Part shown: in pieces, positions 43,394 through 52,695 of the stretch | Position numbering within the stretch: the first letter of the stretch is position 1 | Layout of the letters: every line of letters starts with the position of its first letter | Source: Changchengzhania lutea | GTDB lineage: Bacteria; Bacteroidota; Bacteroidia; Flavobacteriales; Flavobacteriaceae | Assembly: GCF_006974145.1 (NCBI RefSeq) | Contig: NZ_CP039456.1 | Location: 3,472,499-3,536,498, forward strand | Length of the DNA: 64,000 bases | Direction of reading: 5' to 3' | The notes under the pieces: model-generated | Databases searched by the model: none | Told to the model about the DNA's origin: nothing | The model's input: the letters and a program-made list of their open reading frames with translations, nothing else | Translations under genes and position numbers: made by a program

Positions 43394-44986
43394 ATGCTTA
43401 AAAAAAGAAACATCATTGTAATATTAATCGCTATGCTAATATTACCAAGTTATAGCTTATTTGCCGACGCAATAAATGAAATTGATGATTTATTTTTAGA
43501 AATAAAAAACTCTGGCGGTTTACAAGATCATGTTTTTAAGTTTGACCCTAAACGTTGGGGGATTGTTGAGGGTAAAGTATCTGATGCGGTGGCATTAGAA
43601 AATAGAATCATTCTTAATAGAGTAATTACATTAGCGAAAGAAAACGGTGTAACTGTATTTGAAATTGATGAGATGGATGCTTATTTTGAAGTATCCTCCC
43701 CAGGAAATAAGCATAGAGAAGAAAACACAATACTTATCCCATCGAATTTTCATTTCAAAATGGGAAAGGGTTGTAACTTAAGAGTGCAACCAACTCATAT
43801 TGAAAGATCAGCATTGCTTAGTAGTAGAGGAACCGAAAATGTAATCATTTCGGGCGGAAAGCTATGGGGCGATAGATATACCCATGATTATAAAACAATA
43901 ACAAGTAGACACGGTTGGGGTCATGTCATGATGATTAGAGGTGTTCACGATGGTATTATTGATGGTGTAGAGATGCATGAAGGAGCTGGTGATGGAATTC
44001 ATATAGCAGGATTAGAACATAGAAACAATGATGGTTCATTAAAACCACATGGAAGAGAGTCAAAGAATGTTACTTTGAAAAATTGTTTAATAAATGACAA
44101 TCGTAGAAACAATATTAGTATGGTTGATGGTACAGATATATATATTGAATATAATACCATTAAAAATTCGGGTAGTGGTGATAATAGCTCTGTAGTTAGT
44201 TCGAATGGCACGTCTCCAAGAGCAGGAATAGATATTGAGGCTTTTAAAGGGAACCCTTCGGACAACAATTCTGTATGGGATTGGGAGAAAACGGAAAATA
44301 TACATATACGCCACAATGTTTTTGAACAAAATTACGCTGTTGATGTTGCCCTATATAATGGTGAAAATGCTTTTGTTTATGAAAATACATTTAGAAGCAA
44401 TAGAGGTATCAGTGCAGCATATAGCTATAATAATAAAATATATAACAATCGATTTGAAAGACCGGAAGGTTTAATGTCTGGTTCAGCAGCGATAAAATTA
44501 GAACCTCGTTATTGGGCAAATGGAACACACAGAATTAAAGATTTTGAAGTAAATAATAACACATTTACTGGATATCAATTTGCCATTGTAGCAGGAGGCC
44601 AGGGCCATCAATTTAAAAACAATGTAATGACTAATTGTCAAAGAGGTGTTATCTTAATAGACTCTAAAGACCTTGTGTTTGACAATAATAGTATTTCAAG
44701 TAATGTGGAAAAATCATATGGTTATTATACATTTTCATCTGAAAATTTAATATATGATTCAATAATCCAGAACGAAAAAATCAATGTACAAGGTAATTCG
44801 CTACAATTTACAAACAATAACCTAACAAGCAATGGGACGATTCTTATTGACAATGTAGATTTTATTGGTGAAAATGGTGTTGGAAAGATCAGATTCACTA
44901 ATTCAAAAAACATAACAGTTAAAAACAGTAAATTTAGTGCTATTAAGATTGAAAATTGTGTAGTTGAACTGAGCAATAATAATTAA
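43394..44986 (+). CDS. Secreted right-handed beta-helix protein, paralogue of the 38361 lipoprotein
   Basis: 530 residues. The N-terminus MLKKRNIIVILIAMLILPSY with LFADA is a Sec signal peptide without a lipobox, so this copy is periplasmic or secreted. Residues about 48-480 align almost residue for residue with 138-560 of the lipoprotein (FDPKRWGIVEGKVSDAVALE, GDGIHIAGLEHRNND, GTSPRAGIDIEAF), and long DNA stretches are nearly identical. It lacks the lipoprotein's acidic linker and first beta segment. The last about 50 residues diverge between the copies. It probably acts on the same polysaccharide class from another location. Its leader resembles that of the LRR gene. Confidence 0.78.
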   Translation: MLKKRNIIVILIAMLILPSYSLFADAINEIDDLFLEIKNSGGLQDHVFKFDPKRWGIVEGKVSDAVALENRIILNRVITLAKENGVTVFEIDEMDAYFEVSSPGNKHREENTILIPSNFHFKMGKGCNLRVQPTHIERSALLSSRGTENVIISGGKLWGDRYTHDYKTITSRHGWGHVMMIRGVHDGIIDGVEMHEGAGDGIHIAGLEHRNNDGSLKPHGRESKNVTLKNCLINDNRRNNISMVDGTDIYIEYNTIKNSGSGDNSSVVSSNGTSPRAGIDIEAFKGNPSDNNSVWDWEKTENIHIRHNVFEQNYAVDVALYNGENAFVYENTFRSNRGISAAYSYNNKIYNNRFERPEGLMSGSAAIKLEPRYWANGTHRIKDFEVNNNTFTGYQFAIVAGGQGHQFKNNVMTNCQRGVILIDSKDLVFDNNSISSNVEKSYGYYTFSSENLIYDSIIQNEKINVQGNSLQFTNNNLTSNGTILIDNVDFIGENGVGKIRFTNSKNITVKNSKFSAIKIENCVVELSNNN

Positions 44987-45057
44987 TGAACAAAATAAAA
45001 ATACTATTGATAAAATTATTAAGAATCTGAAAATTTTTTCTCTGAGTAATAATTAAT

Positions 45058-45090
45058 TAGGACTATCCCATAAAGTGTGTAAATAGGAAA
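45058..45090. mobile_element. Possible IS terminal remnant (IS256-like)
   Basis: GGACTATCCCATAAAGTGTG is like the terminal repeats I recall for IS256-type elements of Bacteroidetes. No matching second end and no transposase remnant were found nearby. Confidence 0.3.
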
Positions 45091-45121
45091 AATAACATTT
45101 CAGATTTTAATCTAAAGAATT

Positions 45122-45138
45122 CCTCGTAGCTTACGGGG
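45122..45138. repeat. Hairpin upstream of the truncated tnpA copy
   Basis: CCTCGTA and TACGGGG form a 7-bp stem with one G-T pair and a 3-nt loop. It lies about 70 bp before the truncated IS200-type ORF, as the left-end hairpin of such elements does. Confidence 0.45.
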
Positions 45139-45205
45139 GTTTAGCTCAAAAGTTTGAAAAACGGAGAGTTTTTTAAAACACTTTAAAAAAGTGTATATTG
45201 GATTT

Positions 45206-45397
45206 ATGAGCGATCATATTCATAAGCGTCATAATAAAAGTTTACTATTTTATCATTTAGTATGCCCAATAAAGTATAGGCGTTCAGTTTTGACGGAACA
45301 GGTTAATTCTAGTATGCTTTTGATATGTTCAGAGCTAGAGATTCGGTATAACATTTATTCGCTCTCAGGTTTAATACCTCGAGGCTTGCCTCGTTAA
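45206..45397 (+). pseudogene. Truncated IS200-type transposase, 5' fragment
   Basis: MSDHIHKRHNKSLLFYHLVC followed by PIKYRRSVLTEQVN matches the start of the intact transposase next to it (IHKSHNVTVLLYHFVSIAKY). Homology covers about 50 codons and stops before the HUH motif. The frame then runs into the hairpin at 45380-45393, so the gene was cut off where the neighbouring element begins. Confidence 0.75.
45380..45393. repeat. REP-like hairpin at the left end of the intact IS200-type gene
   Basis: CGAGGCTTGCCTCG lies 26 bp before the tnpA start. It is the reverse complement of the hairpin at 26932-26945. Confidence 0.6.
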
Positions 45398-45418
45398 TTA
45401 TTACTATTTTGTGACTCG

Positions 45419-45871
45419 ATGTCACAGAATAGTAAATATATCCATAAAAGTCATAATGTTACAGTTTTACTGTATCATTTTGTAAGTATTGCAAAATATC
45501 GTAGGGTAGTTATAACAGATTCAGTCGATAAAGTTATAGTTGAAATTTGTGATGATATTGAAAAGCGTTATAAAGTTAATTTTTCAGGAATAGGAACAGA
45601 TAAAAACCACGTTCATTTTTTAATTCAAAGTGTTCCTTCTTATAGTATCACAAAAATAGTTACTATGATAAAAAGTATTGTAGCAAGAGAAGTTTTCAAG
45701 CGTTGTCCAGAAGTAAAAAAGCAATTGTGGGGAGGAGAATTTTGGGGTAAAGGTTATTTTGTAAATACGGTTGGTCAACATGGGACTGAAAAATTGACAG
45801 CAAATTATGTCAAGGAACAAGGTATTGAAAAGGATTATAAAAGTTTGAAAAAGAATAATCAATTGAAATAA
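45419..45871 (+). CDS. IS200/IS605-type Y1 transposase (TnpA, RAYT-like)
   Basis: 150 residues, full length for a single-domain Y1 HUH transposase. KYIHKSHNVTVLLYHFVSIA opens the fold. DKNHVHFLIQ is the HUH metal-binding motif. The likely catalytic tyrosine is in TANYVKEQG near the C-terminus. Such enzymes cut and rejoin single-stranded DNA at hairpins near the element ends. A matching hairpin sits at 45380-45393 and a copy of that hairpin lies 18 kb away at 26932, as expected for REP-associated transposases. No accessory tnpB is present. The 3' end abuts the truncated phage tail gene, the probable insertion point. Confidence 0.88.
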   Translation: MSQNSKYIHKSHNVTVLLYHFVSIAKYRRVVITDSVDKVIVEICDDIEKRYKVNFSGIGTDKNHVHFLIQSVPSYSITKIVTMIKSIVAREVFKRCPEVKKQLWGGEFWGKGYFVNTVGQHGTEKLTANYVKEQGIEKDYKSLKKNNQLK

Positions 45872-47301
45872 AATACCCATCAGGGTCAAATACAGAATCC
45901 CGGAGCTCGTCTATGTTTCTTAAATTCCTACGAATCCTGTTATAATGAACCGTCCTATCATACCTTTCAACAGTTATATTATCATCTAATTCGCCTAGGC
46001 CTCCTAAAACTTTTGTAATATAATTCACTGTTAATTTATCGCCCACCTTAATCGAATATATATAAGGATTTGACAGACTTTGGGTAATATTTAATATCCT
46101 CGTTTGATATTCAATTTCAAAATCATCATCCTTCACGGTCACCAAATCCCCTACGTTTAATTGAATAAGATTTTCTCTTAAATATGGGTGGTGCGGCAAT
46201 ATGGAATAAATAACATTAGGTTTACTGTTTAAATTAATATATTCTGTCGCTTTGACGAGTAATTCAGCCTCTGTATTATCTATGTAAATTTGAGGCATAA
46301 TAATATCGTGCAGCACATATTTATCTCCAATTTCGGGTTTAAGCGTTGCGTTTGGCAGTACCAATCCGTTCTCATCTTCATAGGATATAATCTCGAACTG
46401 TTTTAAAACACTATTATTCAAAATCATACCCCGCTAGATCCCCGGTATTGAGTGACCTTTGCTTTTACCCCTGGCATCAGTTGATCGTTTACATTAAAAT
46501 CAATACCAGAATAAATATAAATTCATCAGAACCTAACGACGTAATTGTGCCCTCTCTATGTGGATAAATATCATCGAAGGTCTACACCTTCAATGATCCC
46601 AAACAAACCAGTGTTCTGTTCAATGATCTTCAATCTTTTACTGCCATAATCATTTGTAATGTTTCGCTCTCCCCCAAAAGCATATACAGCCGTGTCACCA
46701 AACTTTTGTCTGATATTTTTTGGCGCTCTATATTTCTTAAGCCTTGTTTGAATTCAAACATAAGGCCTGTGTCTACTTCAATTTTGTCCACAAAATCAAT
46801 TGTAGTTCCATCGGTTGAGAACTGAAACTCTTTACCGAATTCACTTGATATCTGCTGCAACACCAACAAGCAACTGGAATTAGAAAAGTTTATGTTTTTA
46901 ACATCCGTTGCGGGCACGGTTCCTAAGTGGTAAAAAGATCCCCCTGCAAGCCTATTAAGATTTACCACAAGCAGATTGGCAAATTTCTATAAATCACCTA
47001 ACAAAAAGAACTCTCCTTGGCTATCCAATAAATAGATGGCGTTTAATAATCTATAGATATCGCTACCAACTCAAGGTTATATTGAATTTGGTTGGTCTGG
47101 ATTTTCTTGACCGAAGGTTGTTTAAAAATGGTATATTTTTTCCCTCTCCAATTAATATAATCACCTATCTTAAATTCATAATAATGCTCTAGTGTGAAAT
47201 TAGATTGTATAACATCCTCTCCCTGTAATTCTTGTTTGAGCTGTGTGTTGTTATCAATTTCTAATGATAAGAATTCGTATATACCCCCTGTATATTATCA
47301 T
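45872..47301 (-). pseudogene. Decayed phage tail/baseplate protein gene
   Basis: The minus strand from the ATG at 47299-47301 encodes a chain broken by at least six frameshifts or stops. Recognisable parts in order are IYEFLSLEIDNNTQLKQELQ, YINWRGKKYTIFKQPSVKKI, DIYRLLNAIYLLDSQGEFF, NRLAGGSFYHLGTVPATDVK, RNITNDYGSKRLKIIEQNTG, FDDIYPHREGTITSLGSDEF, then an open stretch (46427 down) to DELRDSVFDPDG. The first lesion is an extra G in a five-G run (47284-47288). Another is an in-frame stop at about 46986. The order and motifs match tail-associated proteins of Bacteroidetes prophages as I recall them. The 3' end is cut at the IS200-type element. Confidence 0.75.
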
Positions 47302-47341
47302 ATTATTAATTCTTGCGGATTTTTAAATTGATTACTTAAAA

Positions 47342-50098
47342 TCAATAAGCTATCCAGCTTGTTCCGTTATAGTATTGTTTTTGACTTGTTTCATTATTAT
47401 CATAAACAGCACCAAATTTAATTTCAGTATAATTATCTAAACCGCCTGTTGTTGGCCTTTGAGCCGTTGTACCAGATTTACCGCCTGTGTAAACTTTTCT
47501 GAATTGTTCATCAGTTGGTATGTACATAACGACATCATTTGCTCCTGGAGGTGTCACAAAAGAGAATGTACTGCCTGTGAGAGTATAGTCTGTTGTCAAC
47601 ACCTGTAAACTATTGTTTACCAATAGTTGATACCCTGCTGCTGGAATTCCTGTAACCGTCCAATCTGTTTCTGTGCCAGTAAATGTTGCATCAGATGCTG
47701 TTTGAGCAAAATCCGCTCGTTCGATAAAGAATTGTTCTTCAGAAAAAGTATCTCCATTCTGTCCAAACCATTCTACCACTATACTGGTTTCAAGATTTGA
47801 ATTTCCAGAAGTGTCATGTCTGGCAGCTATCATAAAACTAGCATTGCCAGACTTGGGATTTGTACTCAACTTTGGGTCGCTAAAATACCACCCAGATTCA
47901 CTTGCGCCAATTGCTATAGGGCTGTTCCTGTAAGAAGGATTGGATGTATCTAACCAAGTCTCGGCAAACCCAGATCCTTGACTAGTTGAGTTTGGTACAG
48001 ATATCTTTACCAATCCGTTTACATTTGGAACATGAATTTTAAAAGCTTCATCGCCATCAATTGTACCACCCAAACTACTAAAACGTACAATAGAGCCTCT
48101 TATATCAGGTTTCGGCATATTCGATTGAATATCAAAAGTGCTAATTGAACCATAGTTAATATTAATTTCATTTTTATCAAACGAAGAAGGGTAGTAGCCA
48201 AAAGACATGCGTCCTATATTGTTAGGATATTTTGTTCTTACATCTGGTTGAATAAGCCATCTGTTGTTATTTATTCTAGAACCTTTACCTGTTAAATTAA
48301 TAATTGTGGCACTACCATCACCTCCAACGTCGTTAATAGATATTTGATTAATGATCTCATTATCTTCAAAAACGACATCTTCCAAATCAATTAAAATCCT
48401 TGCCATTGAAACTCCAGTAAAAGCAGGGTCTGCTTCATCTAAAAAGTTTGCGCTCATGGCATCAACATAGATAAAGTTATTGCTAACAATACTTTTTCTT
48501 ACTGTTCCTGCTGCATAGTAATTTCTAACGTCTTGCATCTTTAATATAATAGGAGAAGAAATTACTCCTACACTACCATCTACATTATAAGCTATAATTT
48601 CATTATTGATTTTAAATATATTACCACTAAAAGTTGATCCTCCCGCATTTAAATCAACTGTAGAATTAATGAAGGTGTTGTTTAAATAACTATTGTTACC
48701 GTTTACTTCGGGGTCAACATCTTGAGGCTCAAACAAACTATCATCAATAAAAGTCGTATTTCTAACTGTTGAGTTAAACGTGCCCCAATGCGGTGCTAAT
48801 CCTGCACCTCTATTACCTTCTATAGTACATCCCTCAAATAACCAAGAATCTTGATGCCGCCCTTCCATATCGACACCTGCATAAGGAGATGTTCCTAATA
48901 TTCTACCGTCTACCAATGATATTGTACGACCTGTAAAAGAAAAATGACTATTATAGACTTTACAAAAATCATAACTTACAACGCTCATACCTTGTCTATA
49001 GTTGTACAGGGCTTTACAATCTCTCATAACACCACCTTGTCCTACTTTACCACCACTTCTCTTGCCAATATAAAATCCGTCCATAACACAGTTATTGGAT
49101 TCAATATTTTCTAAGATAAAATTATCAGAAGAATAAATACCAAACCCATGTTGAATATGATAAGGATTATAATCTATTAGATAAGGGTCACGGTAAAGTA
49201 CGTTTCCATCGTATTTTAAATTATAGATAGAAAGATTATCACAATCTCTAAAGTCGAATCCTTTATTAGATGTTATGTTAGTTTGATTTGGATTTGCAAT
49301 AATAGTAGAGCCGTTTCCCAGTATTGTTAAATTGGTATATCCGAAAAACTCAAAACCTTGTAGAACCCCTATAGATGATGGTTGACCAAGATCTGGTCTA
49401 ACATTACCATTACCCGTATAAGGAGTATCGTTATAAGTATAATCTGGATTTGTTCCGTCGCCCTGCATCATTTTTGCATTATGCGGAAAAGCCCACGTCG
49501 CACCATCTACTGGCAAAACTGCCATTGAATTCTGTATGGCAATATGGTCTGGGAGCGCACCATTTATAGTTGCACCAGATAATAAATGTGCATTTTTATT
49601 GAGACCGAACCACTCTAGGTGCACAATTTTGTCCAGGGACTCTCCAGTTATAGTGCCAGATTGGTCAAAGTACACGGCATTAGGATTTCCATCTGTACTG
49701 AAATCACCTAAGTTTATCGAGGTGAAATTTGTTAATTTGCCACCCCCGTCCTTTAGTGTGATGTTGTAAGCGGAAAGGTCTATGACCGCACCTGCACAAT
49801 CAATATCGGCTTGCAGTTCCCATATTTTACCAGCATTCGCACTTTGGTCTCCTGTTATGTCGCTCACATCATTAACAATATGAATATTTGGATTGGCAAC
49901 AGCTACCTCGTAAGCACTATCGACGTTCACACCGCTTCCGCCTTGCTCGACGACCTTTACTTTGCTTGCCAGCTCATCAATAGAGTTATAACCCGCTTGT
50001 GAAGATTTTGTTCTGTCATCTAGTTCCTTAATCAATTCAGCAACTTCTGTTGCCGAATATTGATTGTTGTTCCATTCCCTTATCGTTTTTTGTACCAT
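47342..50098 (-). CDS. Phage-type tailspike/tail-fibre protein with beta-helix depolymerase-like core
   Basis: 918 residues from the ATG at 50098 (MVQKTIREWNNNQYSATEVA); an ATG at 50137 would add 13 residues. The N-terminal 45 residues look like a virion-attachment helix. IVNDVSDITGDQSANAGKIW and ADIDCAGAVIDLSAYNITLK begin the beta layers and VHLEWFGLN follows. Residues about 250-660 are a parallel beta-helix (DGFYIGKRSGGKVGQGGVMR, GTSPYAGVDMEGRHQDSWLF). The C-terminus has TGIPAAGYQLLVNNSLQVL and GTTAQRPTTGGLD then YYNGTSWIAY, typical tail-fibre ends. Tailspikes of this kind often cleave capsule. The frame is intact although the adjacent tail gene is decayed. The fold and the GTSPxAG(I/V)D(I/M)E motif recur in the two host beta-helix proteins nearby. 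Confidence 0.8.
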   Translation of the reverse strand: MVQKTIREWNNNQYSATEVAELIKELDDRTKSSQAGYNSIDELASKVKVVEQGGSGVNVDSAYEVAVANPNIHIVNDVSDITGDQSANAGKIWELQADIDCAGAVIDLSAYNITLKDGGGKLTNFTSINLGDFSTDGNPNAVYFDQSGTITGESLDKIVHLEWFGLNKNAHLLSGATINGALPDHIAIQNSMAVLPVDGATWAFPHNAKMMQGDGTNPDYTYNDTPYTGNGNVRPDLGQPSSIGVLQGFEFFGYTNLTILGNGSTIIANPNQTNITSNKGFDFRDCDNLSIYNLKYDGNVLYRDPYLIDYNPYHIQHGFGIYSSDNFILENIESNNCVMDGFYIGKRSGGKVGQGGVMRDCKALYNYRQGMSVVSYDFCKVYNSHFSFTGRTISLVDGRILGTSPYAGVDMEGRHQDSWLFEGCTIEGNRGAGLAPHWGTFNSTVRNTTFIDDSLFEPQDVDPEVNGNNSYLNNTFINSTVDLNAGGSTFSGNIFKINNEIIAYNVDGSVGVISSPIILKMQDVRNYYAAGTVRKSIVSNNFIYVDAMSANFLDEADPAFTGVSMARILIDLEDVVFEDNEIINQISINDVGGDGSATIINLTGKGSRINNNRWLIQPDVRTKYPNNIGRMSFGYYPSSFDKNEININYGSISTFDIQSNMPKPDIRGSIVRFSSLGGTIDGDEAFKIHVPNVNGLVKISVPNSTSQGSGFAETWLDTSNPSYRNSPIAIGASESGWYFSDPKLSTNPKSGNASFMIAARHDTSGNSNLETSIVVEWFGQNGDTFSEEQFFIERADFAQTASDATFTGTETDWTVTGIPAAGYQLLVNNSLQVLTTDYTLTGSTFSFVTPPGANDVVMYIPTDEQFRKVYTGGKSGTTAQRPTTGGLDNYTEIKFGAVYDNNETSQKQYYNGTSWIAY

Positions 50099-50311
50099 AA
50101 TATTATCTTTAGAAAATTCCTGTTTTAAATAAATCATATTCGAATAATGATTCTTTTATTTTTTTCTGGTTGCCGTTAAAAAACAGAGTTGACCCGAACA
50201 AAAAATCTGTAAAAAGACCAACCTGACTAAAGATGTTTAGGTATATGGTAAACTGAATTTTCTCTTTCTCAATTTTTACCGAAAAGCCATTGGTTATAAA
50301 ACATTTATAAT

Positions 50312-50319
50312 CAACATTT
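50312..50319. repeat. Left target-site duplication of the IS1595-type element
   Basis: CAACATTT directly precedes the left terminal repeat. An identical copy follows the right end at 51279-51286. Confidence 0.85.
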
Positions 50320-51278
50320 TAGAGGTCAGTATATAAATACTTATTTTTAGACTTAATAAATATACTAAAATATGAACATATTTAAAGGTCAAAATCTTCT
50401 AGAGTTCTCTGATCGGTTCAAATCCGACCTTGATTGTAAGGAATATTTGTCAGAATTAAAAGATAAAACCACTTATAAATGCTTAAAATGTAACCATACT
50501 GCTTATCAAAGAAAGGCTGATTTTTCAAGATAATGTAATGTTTGTAATCATAAAGAACCTGCTACAGCAAACACGTTATTCCATAAAGTTAAATTTGGTT
50601 TGCGCAAAGCCTTTTTTGTTTGTTTTGAAATGTCAACAACGACCAAGAGTTTATCCGCAAGTTATATGGCAGTTCGTTTTGGGATTACCGAAAAGACAGC
50701 CCGTTTGTTTATGCTGAAAATTAGAGAAGCCATGGCTTCTAGTGGAAATGATCCCATGGATGGCATCGTTCATGTTGATGAATTTGTTTTAGGCGGTAGA
50801 GAAGAAAAAAAGGCTGGTAGGAGTTACGATGCTAAGAAAAAGAAAGCGGTAACGGCGGTTCAATTAACGGATGATGGCAAAGTTAAGAGAATGTATGCTA
50901 TGAAAACAGATGATTTTTCAGCACAATCACTTCAATACATTTTTATTAATCATATTAGCAGAGATGCAGATGTAACTACAGACAAATGGAGAGGTTATAG
51001 ACCTATTTCAAAAGCTTATAATATTACACAAATCGAAAGTAATAAAGGAATGAGTTTTAAAGCATTGCATACAATGATACATCAAGTTAAATCTTGGATA
51101 AGAACAACTTATTCTTGGGTAAGTGATGCAAATCTAAATCGATATTTCAACGAATTTTGTTTTAGAATAAATCGCTCGCAAAGTAAGGACACAATATTCA
51201 ATAACTTAATAACAAAAATGGTGGATAGCGATAAAATATATCAAACAAAATTAATAAGTAACTAACTACTGACCTCTA
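50320..51278 (+). mobile_element. IS1595-type insertion sequence, 959 bp, complete ends
   Basis: Terminal inverted repeats begin TAGAGGTCAGTA (50320-50331) and end TACTGACCTCTA (51267-51278). Pairing extends to 26 bp with 22 matches. Perfect 8-bp target duplications (CAACATTT at 50312-50319 and 51279-51286) fit the IS1595 family. The single transposase gene carries an internal stop. The insertion is in non-coding DNA upstream of the tailspike. Confidence 0.85.
50372..51265 (+). pseudogene. IS1595-type transposase with in-frame stop
   Basis: From the ATG at 50372 the frame reads through a zinc-ribbon region (KCLKCNH, then CNVCNH) but is broken by TAA at 50531-50533 (codon 54). After the stop it runs open for 243 codons. 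The downstream part carries the ISXO2-like DDE domain: MDGIVHVDEFVLGGREEKKA, ADVTTDKWRGYRPISKAYN and the RFNE-type helix NRYFNEFCFRINRS. The catalytic core is intact, so re-initiation (for example at 50600) could give a fragment without the zinc ribbon. It is probably inactive alone. Confidence 0.8.
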
Positions 51279-51286
51279 CAACATTT
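51279..51286. repeat. Right target-site duplication of the IS1595-type element
   Basis: CAACATTT, identical to 50312-50319. Confidence 0.85.
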
Positions 51287-51436
51287 TTATAAATTACTTG
51301 TCTGAAATCACTTTGAGATAGTAATTTTTTTAACCTTATTTATATTGGTTATATAATCATCGGATTTTAACATATGGCATTTAATCTCAATGTTTTTAAA
51401 TGTTCTAAAATCTGTTAATTACTTTTGTGGAGTGCC

Positions 51437-52694
51437 GGTCAGGGCAAAAGCATTTAAAAAAACATTAATTTTTCTCGGTACTCTCTATCAAGCAAGGCTT
51501 TGAGTCTTTTGTTGTTTTTACTTTTCTTAAAGGTTTTTTCTTTATTGACTAACAATAGTGCCATTTTCAGAATAAGATTAAAGTTCTCGGCAGAATTCCC
51601 AGTTCTTTTTCTAGCATAATCTTCTTCAAAGACTACATCGAGTACCCAATGGAGCTTATTTTCTATAGCCCAGTGCTGCCTTATCATTGTGTTGGTCTGT
51701 GATGCGCTGATATGGAGGTTTGATATATAATAACGGGTTTCATATGTTGTTTTTTGAGTGGCCTTATAAAAAACCTCTTTCTGTATGGCAATGAACGTTT
51801 TTAAATCTTTCCAACGTTGCCCATCTTCTAAATGGCTTAAATCAGTATAGACATAACAGGTTCGTTTTTCTACACGGTCATGCCCACAATCATCCTGGAT
51901 GTGAGTACCTGCTGGTTTCTCTAATAAAACGGTGTCTTTAATGGCTTGGTACAATTGTCCTTGGTTCCCTTTTACGGCTATCATATAATTTGCCCGGTTG
52001 CTTCGTGCCGTTTCTACGATTTCTGTTTGACAGCCCATGGCATCTATGGTTATGGTACGGTTTTCTATGGAAATAGTGTTCAGCAGTTCTGGAATTGCCG
52101 TAATCCCATTAGATTTATCATCGGTCTTTATCTGGCCTAAGCATAAACCCTGTTCACTTGCCAAAGCGGTTATAATATGAGGGGAAACAGAGGTCAAATC
52201 ACTCTTTGTTGATGCGCCCCTTATGGTCTTGCCGTCTATACTTACAACTTCCAACAAGGCTTCATTGCGAAAGGTGCTTATCCATTACACAAAACAGGAT
52301 TGAAAACTTTCAGGGTCCAATGCCGCAAAAAACCGCCGTAAAGTATCCTTGGAGGGAATCCCGTTCTCAAAGTTCCCATGCTTTTTTAACCAATCAAGCT
52401 CCTGGTCTCCAAATAGAAGGATCTCATCCCATTCTTGACAGCGGCTAAGTACGGCTGAAAGTGTTAATAATAATATATCTGATAAGTGGTGCCTCAAATT
52501 GCCTTTGTCCGTTCTGCGTAGGTCTTGAAGATTAGAAAAATATTTAGAAAGAAAAGTAGTGTTAAATTTATGATCTGGTAAGTCTGACATTTTTTTTATA
52601 CCTGCTACAGCAATTGCTAGCAAGATTTAAATGCTCTATAAAGATAACTAAAATTTGAAACTATCAAAAAAATTTAAATGCTTTTGCCCTGACC
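51437..52694 (-). mobile_element. ISAs1-type insertion sequence, about 1.26 kb
   Basis: A perfect 22-bp inverted repeat (51437-51458 and 52673-52694; core CAGGGCAAAAGCATTTAAA) brackets an ISAs1-type transposase on the minus strand. No target duplication is visible, and the right end abuts an IS5 fragment, so flanking DNA has probably been rearranged. Confidence 0.85.
51454..52623 (-). pseudogene. ISAs1-type transposase with a nonsense mutation
   Basis: The N-terminal part (52623-52285; LPDHKFNTTFLSKYF, HHLSDILLLTLSAVL, PSKDTLRRFFAAL) ends at TAA in FQSCFV. It continues in the same frame as WISTFRNEALLEVVSIDGKT, then ITIDAMGCQTEIVE, YMIAVKGNQGQLYQAIKDT and RQHWAIENKLHWVLDVVFEE, the DDE core. 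One CAA-to-TAA change would explain the break. The rest of the frame is intact. Confidence 0.85.
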
Positions 52695-52695
52695 T

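Noticed and set aside
45620-45889. 89-residue minus-strand frame within the IS200-type transposase
   Set aside because: Antisense of an intact tnpA; rich in Phe/Ile/Leu as expected of a shadow.
45810-46427. 205-residue frame as an intact gene
   Set aside because: Its N-terminal start is an internal codon of a longer decayed tail gene, and its last about 20 residues are antisense of the IS200-type transposase.
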